From Advenella kashmirensis W13003 (GTDB taxonomy: Bacteria > Pseudomonadota > Gammaproteobacteria > Burkholderiales > Burkholderiaceae_B): a stretch of DNA of 64,000 bases. The stretch is from the NCBI RefSeq assembly GCF_000506985.1, contig NZ_KI650979.1, positions 2,335,046-2,399,045 of the forward strand, given 5' to 3'. Made by a program: the position numbers and the translations under genes. Below are positions 8,039 through 16,500 of this stretch, piece by piece. The first letter of the stretch is position 1, and every line of letters begins with the position of its first letter. The notes under the pieces were generated by a model that saw only the letters and a program-made list of their open reading frames with translations, searched no databases and was not told the origin of the DNA.

Positions 8039-9201
8039 TGCACGCAACCAACACATACGATTTGGAACAGGAACAGTTAATCCTGGATATGCTGGATCGC
8101 TTTCTGGCGGTCGAAGTTCAGCCGCATGTTCACAAACTGGAACACGATGATATTTATCCCGAAGAGATTGTGGAAAAAATGAAGGAGATGGGGCTCTTTG
8201 GCTGCCTGATTGCGCCCGAATATGGCGGCCTGGGGTTGTCCACAGTCACATACGCAAAGATCATCGAGCGCATGTCCGCAGTCTGGATGTCGATTTCAGG
8301 CATTATCAATTCGCATGTCATTATGGCCATGACCGTCCAGCGTAACGGCACCGACGAGCAGAAGCGCGCCTTTTTACCGCGTTTCGCGACAGGTGAGCTA
8401 CGCGGCGGGGTCGGACTGACTGAGCCTGATTGCGGCACAGATTTGCAGGCCATCAGAACGGTAGCGCGTCGCGATGGCGACAAATATATCGTGAATGGCT
8501 CGAAAATGTGGATAACCAATAGTATGTACGGCAATTGTCTTGCGCTGCTGGTCAAGACCGATCCGCAAGCCATGCCACGGCATCGCGGCATGAGTCTGCT
8601 GATTGCGGAAAAAGGCAAGGGGTTTGTGGTCAGCAAGAAGCTGGAGAAGCTTGGTTATAAGGGGATTGACACCTGCGCACTGAATTTTGACGACTACGAA
8701 GTGGATGCGTCGCGCCTGATCGGCGGGGTAGAAGGCAAGGGGCTGCAGCAAATTCTCAACGGCCTGGAACTGGGACGCATCAACGTGGCGGCGCGTGGCC
8801 TGGGCGTGGCGCAGGCGGCGCTGACAGAGGCGCTGGTCTATTCCCAGACGCGTAAAACGTTCGGCAAGCCCATTTGTGAACATCAGGCCATACAACTGAA
8901 ATTGGGAGAAATGGCGACGCGTACCGAAGCGTCCCGACTGCTGGTCTATTCAGCTGCCGCAGCCTACGACAAAGGTGAACGTTGTGATGCCGAAGCCGGC
9001 ATGGCAAAGTATTTCGCAACCGAGGCCGGTATGGAGAATTCGCTGGAGGCAATGCGCATATTTGGCGGTTACGGTTATTCCAAGGAATACAACGTTGAAC
9101 GGCTTTATCGCGACGCGCCCCTGCTGCTGATCGGTGAAGGTACCAATGAGATGCAGCGAATCATTATTGCGAAACAGATGATTGAGAGGAACCGGATATG
9201 A
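8038..9201 (+). CDS. Acyl-CoA dehydrogenase (short-chain/glutaryl-CoA dehydrogenase-like)
   Basis: This 387-residue flavoenzyme shows the three ACAD domains. The FAD-binding motifs are GLTEPDCGTDL (about 132-142) and WITNSMYGN. The C-terminal IGEGTNEMQR carries Glu367 at the catalytic base position of medium-chain dehydrogenases. Residues DLQAIRT and KYIVNGSKMW resemble the glutaryl-CoA/methylsuccinyl-type subgroup. In this operon it could oxidise a saturated CoA ester such as methylsuccinyl-CoA to the substrate of the MaoC hydratase; that role is inference. It overlaps the preceding gene by 1 base and the next by 4 bases (ATGA). Confidence 0.92.
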   Translation: MHATNTYDLEQEQLILDMLDRFLAVEVQPHVHKLEHDDIYPEEIVEKMKEMGLFGCLIAPEYGGLGLSTVTYAKIIERMSAVWMSISGIINSHVIMAMTVQRNGTDEQKRAFLPRFATGELRGGVGLTEPDCGTDLQAIRTVARRDGDKYIVNGSKMWITNSMYGNCLALLVKTDPQAMPRHRGMSLLIAEKGKGFVVSKKLEKLGYKGIDTCALNFDDYEVDASRLIGGVEGKGLQQILNGLELGRINVAARGLGVAQAALTEALVYSQTRKTFGKPICEHQAIQLKLGEMATRTEASRLLVYSAAAAYDKGERCDAEAGMAKYFATEAGMENSLEAMRIFGGYGYSKEYNVERLYRDAPLLLIGEGTNEMQRIIIAKQMIERNRI

Positions 9202-10409
9202 GCAGCACGACGCAGGACACGGCAGGCAGTATGCTGCCGCTGGCGGGGATACGAATTATCGCAGTTGAACAATATGGTGCAGGTCCTTTCGGCACACAAC
9301 ATCTGGCCGACCTTGGCGCAGAAGTGATCAAAATCGAAAACCGCGCCGATGGCGGTGACGTCGGCCGGCACGTCGGGCCCTATTATTTCGATGAAAATGA
9401 CAGTCATTTTTACCAGTCATTCAATCGCAATAAAAAAAGTATGACGCTCAACCTGAAATCAGAGCAGGGGATCGAAATACTGCACCGACTGGTACAAAAT
9501 GCAGCCGCCGTCTTCAATAACTTGCGGGGCGATCTTCCGGAAAAACTGGGCCTGACATATGATGCTTTGAAGCATCTGAATCCGCAACTTGTCTGTGGAC
9601 ACTTGTCGGCTTACGGCCGGCAGGGCAGTCGCAAAGCCTGGCCGGGATATGATTACCTGATGCAGGCCGAAGCCGGATATTTGTCTCTGACCGGCGAACC
9701 GGATGGCCCGCCCAGTCGCATGGGATTGTCCATTATAGATTTGATGACCGGCACAACCGCTGCGATGGGCTTATTGGCAGGTATCCTGGGGGCCCGCGCC
9801 ACCGGCGTCGGGCGTGATATTGATGTGAGCCTGTATGATGTGGCAGTCCATAATCTGGCTTATGTAGGAACGTGGTATCTGAATGAAGGATTTTCGCTCA
9901 AGCGTGAGCCGTTCTCCAGCCATCCGTCTCTGACTCCCAGCCAGCTGTACCGAACGGCTGACGGCTGGGTATTTCTGATGTGCAACAAGGAAAAATTCTG
10001 GGGCACGTTATGCAAGGCGATTGAGCGTCACGACTGGATTGCCAGCGAACAGTATTGCGATTTCAAAAGCCGCCTGAAAAACCGGGATCAGCTCAAGCAG
10101 GATCTGGAGGTCGTGCTGGCAGCGCACACCACCGAGGAGTGGATGACACGCTTTGCCGGCAAGGTGCCTGCAGCCCCTGTTTATGACGTCGCGCAGGCGC
10201 TGGACAATGATTTCATTCGTGAGCAGGAGCGTATTCTGGAACTGGCGCATCCTACGACCAAGGTACGGGTGATCGCGTCGCCGGTTCGGGCGGGCGAGCA
10301 TCCCGTGCGAGCGGCGCCGGCGATGGGACAGGACAATGCAGCGCTGCTTAGTGAAATCGGCTACAGTGAATCGCAGATTCAATCTTTCCTGGAAAGCGCG
10401 GTCATTTAG
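9198..10409 (+). CDS. CaiB/BaiF family III CoA-transferase (itaconate/C5-dicarboxylate CoA-transferase candidate)
   Basis: A 403-residue family III CoA-transferase. The N-terminal GIRIIAVEQYGAGPFGTQHLADLGAEVIKIE and the central GLSIIDLMTGTTAAMG (catalytic Asp of the family in SIIDLMTG) are typical. These enzymes move CoA from succinyl-CoA or another donor to a free acid. As the last gene of the MaoC-Bug-PrpD-ACAD operon it is the obvious activating enzyme. A CaiB-type enzyme performs succinyl-CoA:itaconate transfer in P. aeruginosa, which supports the same role here without proving it. Start ATG 9198 overlaps the ACAD stop. Confidence 0.9.
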   Translation: MSSTTQDTAGSMLPLAGIRIIAVEQYGAGPFGTQHLADLGAEVIKIENRADGGDVGRHVGPYYFDENDSHFYQSFNRNKKSMTLNLKSEQGIEILHRLVQNAAAVFNNLRGDLPEKLGLTYDALKHLNPQLVCGHLSAYGRQGSRKAWPGYDYLMQAEAGYLSLTGEPDGPPSRMGLSIIDLMTGTTAAMGLLAGILGARATGVGRDIDVSLYDVAVHNLAYVGTWYLNEGFSLKREPFSSHPSLTPSQLYRTADGWVFLMCNKEKFWGTLCKAIERHDWIASEQYCDFKSRLKNRDQLKQDLEVVLAAHTTEEWMTRFAGKVPAAPVYDVAQALDNDFIREQERILELAHPTTKVRVIASPVRAGEHPVRAAPAMGQDNAALLSEIGYSESQIQSFLESAVI

Positions 10410-10432
10410 CAAAGATGTCAATGTCAGCTCAC

Positions 10433-10438
10433 TATAAT
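10433..10438 (+). promoter_or_regulatory. Consensus -10 hexamer before the HutC-type regulator
   Basis: A perfect TATAAT lies 23 bp before the ATG at 10461. No good -35 hexamer is visible at 16-18 bp, so the promoter may depend on an activator or be weak. Confidence 0.4.
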
Positions 10439-10460
10439 AGAAGTTTTTTGAGGCACAAAG

Positions 10461-11237
10461 ATGGCAAGGTCAGCTGACGCTTTTCATGATTCGTTGCTCA
10501 ATACCAGCCAGCCGCGATATATGCAACTGGCCAAAACACTGGTGGCCGAAATCGCCGACGGAAAGTATGCGGTAGGCGATCTGCTGCCCACCGAACAGGA
10601 GTTGTGCACGCAGTTCGGCATCAGTCGTTTTACGGCAAGGGAAGCATTGAAAAAGCTGGTGCAATCAGGCTTGGTAACGCGCCAGCCCGGCGTTGGCACC
10701 AAGGTTGTGTCCAGTAAGGCCACGAGTGCCTACAGCCAGAACATGGCAGGTATTTCCGATCTGTATCAGTACGCGACCGATACGACACTTGTCATCGAAA
10801 AACAGGAAATCATCGCCCTGACCGAAGCGCAAAGCGCGCTGGTCGAAGGCACGGCCGGAGAAACCTGGCTGCATTTGCAGGGCAAGCGATTTGTAGCAGA
10901 CAATCCTTTGCCCATTTGTGTAACGGAAATCTGGATCCATCCTGCATTTCGATCCATCCGCGGTGTGCTGGGTGAGCAGCATGAAGCCATTCACTCCAAT
11001 ATTGAACAGCAGTTTGGCGAAACTATCGCCACGGTCGATCAGCAAATCGATGCGATCTCGCTGACCCGCGCTCACGCGACGCAATTGCAGGCCAGGGCAG
11101 GCAGCCCCTGTCTGAAGATCGTTAGAAAATACCGCAATCGAAAAGGCGAGCTGATTGAAGTGGCGGTCAGCACGCACGCTGCCGATCGTTATTCTTATCA
11201 TTCTGTCTTCAATCGGGAATGGCGTGTCGAAGCATAA
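10461..11237 (+). CDS. GntR-family transcriptional regulator, HutC/UTRA subfamily
   Basis: The 258-residue protein has an N-terminal winged HTH (about residues 15-82; YAVGDLLPTEQELCTQFGISRFTAREAL). A UTRA ligand-binding domain follows (about 100-245), ending in the typical LKIVRKYRNRKGELIEVAVSTH strand. HutC-type regulators respond to small carboxylic or sugar ligands. The gene starts 51 bp after the CaiB gene and is followed by an MFS transporter and a CitE-like lyase in the same direction. It probably controls this pathway and perhaps the 5085 operon. Confidence 0.9.
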   Translation: MARSADAFHDSLLNTSQPRYMQLAKTLVAEIADGKYAVGDLLPTEQELCTQFGISRFTAREALKKLVQSGLVTRQPGVGTKVVSSKATSAYSQNMAGISDLYQYATDTTLVIEKQEIIALTEAQSALVEGTAGETWLHLQGKRFVADNPLPICVTEIWIHPAFRSIRGVLGEQHEAIHSNIEQQFGETIATVDQQIDAISLTRAHATQLQARAGSPCLKIVRKYRNRKGELIEVAVSTHAADRYSYHSVFNREWRVEA

Positions 11238-11261
11238 TCAGGTACCCGTAGCGAGTCAGCC

Positions 11262-12503
11262 ATGAGCGAATTTTCCCGCACACCGGTGCCGGGTGCGGCA
11301 TCCGGGCGACAGGCCTGGCTGGTTCTGATTCTGACACTCACCATTCAGGCGCTGGCGTCAATGATTCTGCTGGTGCCGCCGGTAATGGCCCCGGTGCTGT
11401 CCACGACATTGAGCGTGCCTGCCACTTATATTGGTTTTTACATTGCCGTTGCGTATCTGTCTGCCATGGTCAGCAGCCTGAGTGCAGGTGCGATGCTGAC
11501 CATCATTGGCCCCATCAGGCTTAGTGCCCTGTGTATTGTGTCATCAGCCGTCGGCGTGACGCTTTTTGTGCTGATTCCTTCCATTGCGACCCTGGCGCTT
11601 GCGGGGGTCTTTATTGGTCTTGGATATGGTCCCGTGACCCCTTGCAGCTCCCAGATTCTGATCAAAAACACGCCGATGCACAGGCTAAGCCTGACGTTTT
11701 CAATCAAGCAGACCGGTGTGCCATTGGGTGGCGTGCTGGCGGCGATGGTGATGCCCACCTTGCAGGAACTGGTGGGCTGGCGCAGTGCGCTGGGCATAAT
11801 ATGCGTCGTGCTCTTTATTTGTGCCCTGGTGTCGTTCCTTGCTCCCCGCTCATGGGAGCCCAAGGCAACGGCTGCCGCCAAATCCTTTCGGGACGAATTC
11901 ATCGATGCGCTGAGAATGATTTTCCAGATTCCTGTCCTGCGAACCCTGGCAATTTGTTCCTTCTGCTTTTCGGTATGCCAACTGACATTAATGACGTATG
12001 CCATTACGTTTCTGCACAGTGAAGTAGGAACATCGCTGGTACTGGCGGGCGTCTTTCTGTCTGTCTCTCAGGCAGCGGGCGTGATCGGCCGGATTTTATG
12101 GGGTTATCTGGCGGATAATTTTTTCTCCACATGGAGTGTCTTGCTTGCCCTGGCTGCCGGTATGCTGATGTCGGCCATCGGCGTATTTTATATTGACGCC
12201 AACGCAAGCCAATGGTGGATCATTTTCGTGTTTGCGGTTTTTGGAGCGACGGCGATTGGCTGGAATGGGGTCTATCTGGCAGAAGTCGCCAAGCGTGCGC
12301 CCGAAGGAAAATCGGGTTCGGTCACCGGCGGAACCCTCGCAGTAACCTACCTGGGCGTGGTGCTTGGACCGCCTGCGATCGGGCTGATCTCCCAGGCGAC
12401 GGGCGGATTCGGTTACGGCTTTCTCGCTTTACTGATACCCACTATCGCATCCATGATTTTACTGATCAGAACCCGACCGCATTTCACAGGAGGACTCAAA
12501 TGA
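11262..12503 (+). CDS. MFS transporter
   Basis: A 413-residue membrane protein with about 12 hydrophobic segments. The MFS loop between helices 2 and 3 is poorly conserved, but the overall pattern is clear: helices near 20-42, 55-77, 84-105 and so on, a central polar loop around 195-215, and the RILWGYLADNF motif in the second half. It resembles oxalate/formate- or cyanate-type carboxylate permeases of the superfamily. The stop overlaps the ATG of the CitE-like gene (ATGA), so transport and cleavage are translationally coupled. It probably carries a carboxylic acid used by this cluster; the adjacent Bug proteins offer an alternative route. Confidence 0.85.
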   Translation: MSEFSRTPVPGAASGRQAWLVLILTLTIQALASMILLVPPVMAPVLSTTLSVPATYIGFYIAVAYLSAMVSSLSAGAMLTIIGPIRLSALCIVSSAVGVTLFVLIPSIATLALAGVFIGLGYGPVTPCSSQILIKNTPMHRLSLTFSIKQTGVPLGGVLAAMVMPTLQELVGWRSALGIICVVLFICALVSFLAPRSWEPKATAAAKSFRDEFIDALRMIFQIPVLRTLAICSFCFSVCQLTLMTYAITFLHSEVGTSLVLAGVFLSVSQAAGVIGRILWGYLADNFFSTWSVLLALAAGMLMSAIGVFYIDANASQWWIIFVFAVFGATAIGWNGVYLAEVAKRAPEGKSGSVTGGTLAVTYLGVVLGPPAIGLISQATGGFGYGFLALLIPTIASMILLIRTRPHFTGGLK

Positions 12504-13315
12504 AAGAGAAAAGCTATTTATTTGTGCCGGGCGACCGTGCGGAGCGCTTTGACAAAGCGATGGCCACGCATGCTCATGTTGTCATTATCGACCTGGAAGA
12601 TGCGGTTGAACCCGACGCAAAGGATACTGCGCGTCAGGCGATCGCAACCTGGCTGCAGGGCGTAACGCTGCACGCGAGCGGGCCGCGCCTGTTTCTTAGA
12701 GTCAATGACGTCAATACCGCCTGGTATGAAAAAGATTGCGCGCTGCTGCAATCTGCGCATATTGCAGGTGTCATGTTGCCGAAGGCCGAGAAAGTAGATG
12801 CACTGTCTGCGCTTGCAAATACGCTCAATGCCAACCAGGAACTGATCCCCCTGATCGAAACAGTGCGCGGGTGGGATGCCGCCCGTGAGATTGCCTCTGT
12901 AAAAGGCGTCTCGCGACTGGCTTTCGGGTCAGTGGACTTTTGCATTGATGCAGGTATAGCCGGAGAAGAAGAGCATCTGCATTTTGTTCGCACGTCACTG
13001 GTACTGGCGTCGCGTCTTGCTGGCGTGGCTGCTCCCATTGACGGCGTGACGGTTGATTTCCGAAACGAAGAGCAGTTAAAGCGAGATGTGTTGCAATCAA
13101 GAAAATTTGGTTTCGGGGCCAAACTGTGCATTCATCCTGCGCAGATCGAATCAGTCAACACGGGATTTGCGCCGGGTGCTGCTGAAATCAGCTGGGCTGA
13201 AAAAGTGATTGCCGCAGTGCAAAGCAAGGGCGCTGGTGCCATTGCCGTGGACGGAAAGCTGATAGACAAACCGTTGCTGTTGCGCGCGCAGAAAATCCTC
13301 GAAGCGGTTGACTGA
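12500..13315 (+). CDS. HpcH/HpaI (CitE-like) lyase, citramalyl-CoA lyase candidate
   Basis: A 271-residue TIM-barrel protein of the citrate lyase beta-chain-like family. It has LFVPGDRAERFDKA (CoA-binding Arg region), VIIDLEDAV (metal-binding acids), PLIETVRGWDAA, LAFGSVDFCID and the C-terminal KLCIHPAQIE. Start ATG 12500 follows AGGAGG at the end of the MFS gene and gives the normal family length. Relatives cleave malyl-CoA, beta-methylmalyl-CoA or (S)-citramalyl-CoA. With a MaoC hydratase and a CaiB transferase next door, cleavage of citramalyl-CoA to acetyl-CoA and pyruvate is the most economical reading. Confidence 0.88.
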   Translation: MKEKSYLFVPGDRAERFDKAMATHAHVVIIDLEDAVEPDAKDTARQAIATWLQGVTLHASGPRLFLRVNDVNTAWYEKDCALLQSAHIAGVMLPKAEKVDALSALANTLNANQELIPLIETVRGWDAAREIASVKGVSRLAFGSVDFCIDAGIAGEEEHLHFVRTSLVLASRLAGVAAPIDGVTVDFRNEEQLKRDVLQSRKFGFGAKLCIHPAQIESVNTGFAPGAAEISWAEKVIAAVQSKGAGAIAVDGKLIDKPLLLRAQKILEAVD

Positions 13316-13333
13316 ATTCTTTGCAAAGCCCTG

Positions 13334-13380
13334 CAGGGGAGCGCTTTTCCCCTGAAACACATTTGTGTTTATTTTCAGGG
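13334..13380 (+). terminator. Overlapping, mutually exclusive hairpins between citE-like gene and udh
   Basis: CAGGGGA (13334-13340) pairs with TCCCCTG (13348-13354). The segment CCCTGAAA (13350-13357) can instead pair with TTTCAGGG (13373-13380), with an inner CACA/TGTG stem. The two folds share bases and exclude each other. The first is a plausible terminator; the arrangement also resembles an attenuator. Confidence 0.45.
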
Positions 13381-13457
13381 TAAACGATAATTCCAAGATG
13401 TCAGATAACATACAACAATGATAAGCATACATCATCCGTATTTCAGCTGGAATTTTC

Positions 13458-14282
13458 GTGCAAGAGACAAAACCCTTCAAACGCCTTCTGCTGACCGGTG
13501 CCGCCGGCGGGCTGGGCACCGTGCTGCGCCAGACCCTCAAACCATTTTCGGACATAATCCGGCTGTCGGATATCGTTGCCCCTGCTGACAGACCAAAGGC
13601 AGAGGAGGGCGAAGAGCTGATATTGTGCAATCTGGCGGACAAGGCGGCGGTTGACCAGTTGGTGGCCGGTTGCGATGCCATTGTGCATATGGGCGGCGTT
13701 TCGGTGGAGCGGCCTTTCGAGGAAATACTCGAAGCGAATATCAAGGGCGTATTCCATATCTACGAAGGCGCACGCAGGCATGGTGTCAATAGAGTGATCT
13801 TTGCCAGTTCCAATCACGCTATTGGCTTTTATCGTCAGAATGAAACCATCGACGCGAGCGTGCCGCGCAGACCGGATGGCTATTATGGCTTGTCCAAGGC
13901 CTATGGCGAGGAGATGGCCAATTTCTATTTTGATCGCTATGGCATTGAGACTGTGAGTATTCGCATCGGCTCGTCGTTTCCCGTTGTCAAGGATCGTCGC
14001 ATGATGCACACCTGGATCAGTGCCCGCGATCTCACAGAATTGATCCGTTGTGGACTGGTCACCCCGCAAGTAGGACACACCATCGTGTACGGGATATCAG
14101 ACAACAAACGCGTCTGGTGGGACAACCGTTTGGCGGCCCATCTTAATTTTGTAGCCAGGGATACCTCCGAGCTATTCCGGGAACAGGTCGAGCAGCAGCC
14201 CATGCCCGCTGCCGATGATCCCGTTGCCGTCTATCAGGGAGGCGCATTTACCGCGCAGGGCCCGTTCGAGACACTCAATTGA
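13458..14282 (+). CDS. udh: Uronate dehydrogenase (NAD-dependent)
   Basis: A 274-residue short-chain/extended SDR-type enzyme. The nucleotide motif is LLLTGAAGGLG (G14, G17, G20), followed by the catalytic S/Y/K set: IFASSNHAIGFY, and Y143-GLS-K147. The pattern HMGGVSVERPFEEILEANI, FASSNH and the final VYQGGAF match bacterial uronate dehydrogenases, which oxidise galacturonate or glucuronate to the aldarolactone. GTG 13458 is the likely start, giving about ten residues more than typical. Downstream lies a complete polar-solute ABC transporter in the same direction (45 bp gap), suggesting joint uptake and oxidation of a sugar acid or a derivative. Confidence 0.82.
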   Translation: MQETKPFKRLLLTGAAGGLGTVLRQTLKPFSDIIRLSDIVAPADRPKAEEGEELILCNLADKAAVDQLVAGCDAIVHMGGVSVERPFEEILEANIKGVFHIYEGARRHGVNRVIFASSNHAIGFYRQNETIDASVPRRPDGYYGLSKAYGEEMANFYFDRYGIETVSIRIGSSFPVVKDRRMMHTWISARDLTELIRCGLVTPQVGHTIVYGISDNKRVWWDNRLAAHLNFVARDTSELFREQVEQQPMPAADDPVAVYQGGAFTAQGPFETLN

Positions 14283-14327
14283 TGACAGGGTTGGTATTCC
14301 GGAGGTTGATCGGAATGGGAGAAATGC

Positions 14328-15092
14328 GTGCAGTATGATTTCAATTTCGCGGGACTGCTTCCCTATTGGAATACGTTTCTGAGCGGCGCAGTCCTGACGC
14401 TGGAACTGACTCTGGCCTCCACCGTCTTTGGTCTTGTGATTGGCGTTTTATGTTCGATCGGCAGCCGCAGCCGTTACCGCTGGATCAATCGCATCTGTGC
14501 CGTCTACGTCGAGACGATTCGCAATACACCATTTCTGGTGCAGATATTCATTTTTTATTTCGGTCTGTCCAGTATTGGCCTGCAGATGCCGGCGGCGGTG
14601 GCCGCCGTCATTGCGATGGTAATTAATGTAGGCGCTTATTCCTCGGAAATTATTCGCGCGGGCATGGACGCGATACCCCGCGGACAGCTCGAGGCGGCTG
14701 AATGTCTTGGCTTGTCCACACCTCGCATCTACTGGCATGTCATCATGCTCCCCGCTTTCGAGAAAGTGTATCCCGCGATCACAAGCCAGTTTATTCTGAT
14801 GATGCTCATGTCTTCCATCACATCGCAGATATCGACCGAAGAACTGACGGCCGTCGCGAACAACGTGCAATCGGAAACGTTCCTGTCGCTGGAATCCTAT
14901 ATCGTCGTAGCTGCGCTTTATCTGTTGCTGGCGGTTGTCTTGCGCATGCTGTTCTGGATGGGCGAGTTGATTCTGTTTCGTCGCAAGCGTGTAATTGCAC
15001 AGGCGCAACGTCGTTCTGCGCAGGGTAACGCGGCAGGGCGCAAGCAAAAACCGGTGGCGCGCAAAACATCGGCCGTTACGGTCAAGGGGTAA
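14328..15092 (+). CDS. Polar amino acid-type ABC transporter permease (HisM/GlnP family)
   Basis: A 254-residue inner-membrane protein with the HisMQ-type profile. Helices lie near residues 20-45, 55-78, 85-108 and 190-212. The family motif RNTPFLVQIFIFYFGL is present, and the EAA loop is GQLEAAECLGLSTPRIYWHVIMLPAF. The GTG at 14328 is preceded by GGGAGAAA. The C-terminal 35 residues are basic and probably cytosolic. It is the first of four transporter genes (permease, permease, ATPase, binding protein). Most relatives move amino acids; association with uronate dehydrogenase raises the possibility of a sugar-acid substrate. Confidence 0.88.
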   Translation: MQYDFNFAGLLPYWNTFLSGAVLTLELTLASTVFGLVIGVLCSIGSRSRYRWINRICAVYVETIRNTPFLVQIFIFYFGLSSIGLQMPAAVAAVIAMVINVGAYSSEIIRAGMDAIPRGQLEAAECLGLSTPRIYWHVIMLPAFEKVYPAITSQFILMMLMSSITSQISTEELTAVANNVQSETFLSLESYIVVAALYLLLAVVLRMLFWMGELILFRRKRVIAQAQRRSAQGNAAGRKQKPVARKTSAVTVKG

Positions 15093-15096
15093 GCAG

Positions 15097-15747
15097 ATGG
15101 ATACCTTTTCTTCGGTACAACTATTGTATTTGCTCAAGGGTGTGGGCTGGACCCTGGTACTTTCCGCGTTGTCTTTCGTGCTGGGGTCGGTGGCAGGGTT
15201 CGGCGTGATGCTGGCGCGCGTGTCGGTGCACCGGCCCTTGCGCATCCTGACCTCTGCGTACATACAGATTATCCAGGGTATTCCGTTGCTGGTCTTGCTG
15301 TTCATCGTGTATTTCGGAGTAGGTATTTTCGGCATCAACGTGGCGCCGCTGATCGCTTCGGCCGTCGCCTTGATGATTCATGTGAGTTCGTTTCTGGGTG
15401 AGATCTGGCGGGGCAGCGTACAGGCGATCGAAAAGACGCAGTGGGAAGCATCGGAATGCCTTGGGTTGTCGCGCTGGCAATCGCTGATCCTGGTCATTAT
15501 CCCCCAGGCATTGCGCATGTCATTGCCACCGTCCGTCGGCTACCTGGTCCAGGTCATCAAGCTGACTTCGCTGGCTTCAGTTGTGGGGTTTGTCGAGCTG
15601 ACCCGTGCCGGCCAGATTATCAACAATTCGCTGTTCCAGCCCTTTCTGGTGTTTGTGCTGGTGGGTATTTTTTATTTTCTGCTCTGCTATCCATTGTCGT
15701 TATGGAGCCGGGCCATGGAGAGGAAACTGAATGTCGGCAATCGTTAA
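15097..15747 (+). CDS. Polar amino acid-type ABC transporter permease
   Basis: A 216-residue second permease. ATG 15097 was chosen because the first helix (LKGVGWTLVLSALSFVLGSVAG) then lies at the normal distance from the N-terminus and the gene follows the first permease by 4 bp. The family segments IQGIPLLVLLFIVYFGVGIFG and the EAA loop EKTQWEASECLGLSRWQSL are clear. It should form a heterodimer with the preceding permease. Its 3' end overlaps the ATPase gene by 17 bases. Confidence 0.88.
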   Translation: MDTFSSVQLLYLLKGVGWTLVLSALSFVLGSVAGFGVMLARVSVHRPLRILTSAYIQIIQGIPLLVLLFIVYFGVGIFGINVAPLIASAVALMIHVSSFLGEIWRGSVQAIEKTQWEASECLGLSRWQSLILVIIPQALRMSLPPSVGYLVQVIKLTSLASVVGFVELTRAGQIINNSLFQPFLVFVLVGIFYFLLCYPLSLWSRAMERKLNVGNR

Positions 15748-16459
15748 TGTGCGCGATGTGCACAAGAAATTCGGGGATAACGAAGTCCTGAAGGGCGTGT
15801 CGTTTGAAATAGAGCGTGGTGAGGTGGTGGCGATAATCGGGCAGAGCGGGTCGGGCAAAAGTACGGCATTGCGTTGCATGGACCATCTGGAAACGATCAA
15901 TAGTGGCTCTATCTCAGTCTGCGGGCACGAACTGGGGACAGGAACTGTCAATCTGCGTGAGTTGCGCAAGGACGTAGGCATTGTGTTCCAAAGTTATAAC
16001 CTGTTTCCACATCTGACGGTGCGGCAGAACATCATGCTTGCCCTCAAACACGTGCGCAGGCTTTCCCGCGACGAATGCAACAGCAAGGCAGAGTATGTTC
16101 TGGACAAAGTGGGATTAGCGGCCAAGGCAGACAGCTATCCAGAACAGCTGTCCGGCGGGCAGCAACAGCGGGTTGCCATCGCCCGGTCGCTGGCAATGGA
16201 ACCCAAAGTCATGTTGTTTGATGAAGTGACGTCGGCGCTCGATCCCCAACTGACAGGTGAGGTGCTTAAAGTCATTGAAGATCTTGCCAAAGGCGGCATG
16301 ACCATGGTGCTGGTCACGCACGAAATGTCTTTTGCGCGCCGGATTGCAGACAAGGTGATTTTTATGTATCAGGGAATGGTATGGGAAACCGGCGGCCCGG
16401 AAATACTGACCCGTCCCGAAACCCGGGAGCTGCAGGAATTTGTAGGTACCGGACTGTAG
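15731..16459 (+). CDS. Polar amino acid-type ABC transporter ATPase
   Basis: A 242-residue ATPase of the HisP/GlnQ type. It has Walker A GQSGSGKST, Q-loop GIVFQSYNLFPHLTV, signature [17 protein letters not shown], Walker B VMLFDEVTSALD and the switch His in LVTHEM. Walker B has DEVTS rather than the commoner DEPTS, which is frequent in this subfamily. It energises the two permeases encoded just upstream; the overlap implies coupled translation. Confidence 0.92.
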   Translation: MSAIVNVRDVHKKFGDNEVLKGVSFEIERGEVVAIIGQSGSGKSTALRCMDHLETINSGSISVCGHELGTGTVNLRELRKDVGIVFQSYNLFPHLTVRQNIMLALKHVRRLSRDECNSKAEYVLDKVGLAAKADSYPEQLSGGQQQRVAIARSLAMEPKVMLFDEVTSALDPQLTGEVLKVIEDLAKGGMTMVLVTHEMSFARRIADKVIFMYQGMVWETGGPEILTRPETRELQEFVGTGL

Positions 16460-16500
16460 CAGTTGAACGCAGCACACTATATCAATAAGGTAGAAGACAA

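Noticed and set aside
12212..12499. N-terminal extension of the CitE-like gene by 96 codons
   Set aside because: It reads the MFS gene in another frame; the family start and ribosome site are at 12500.
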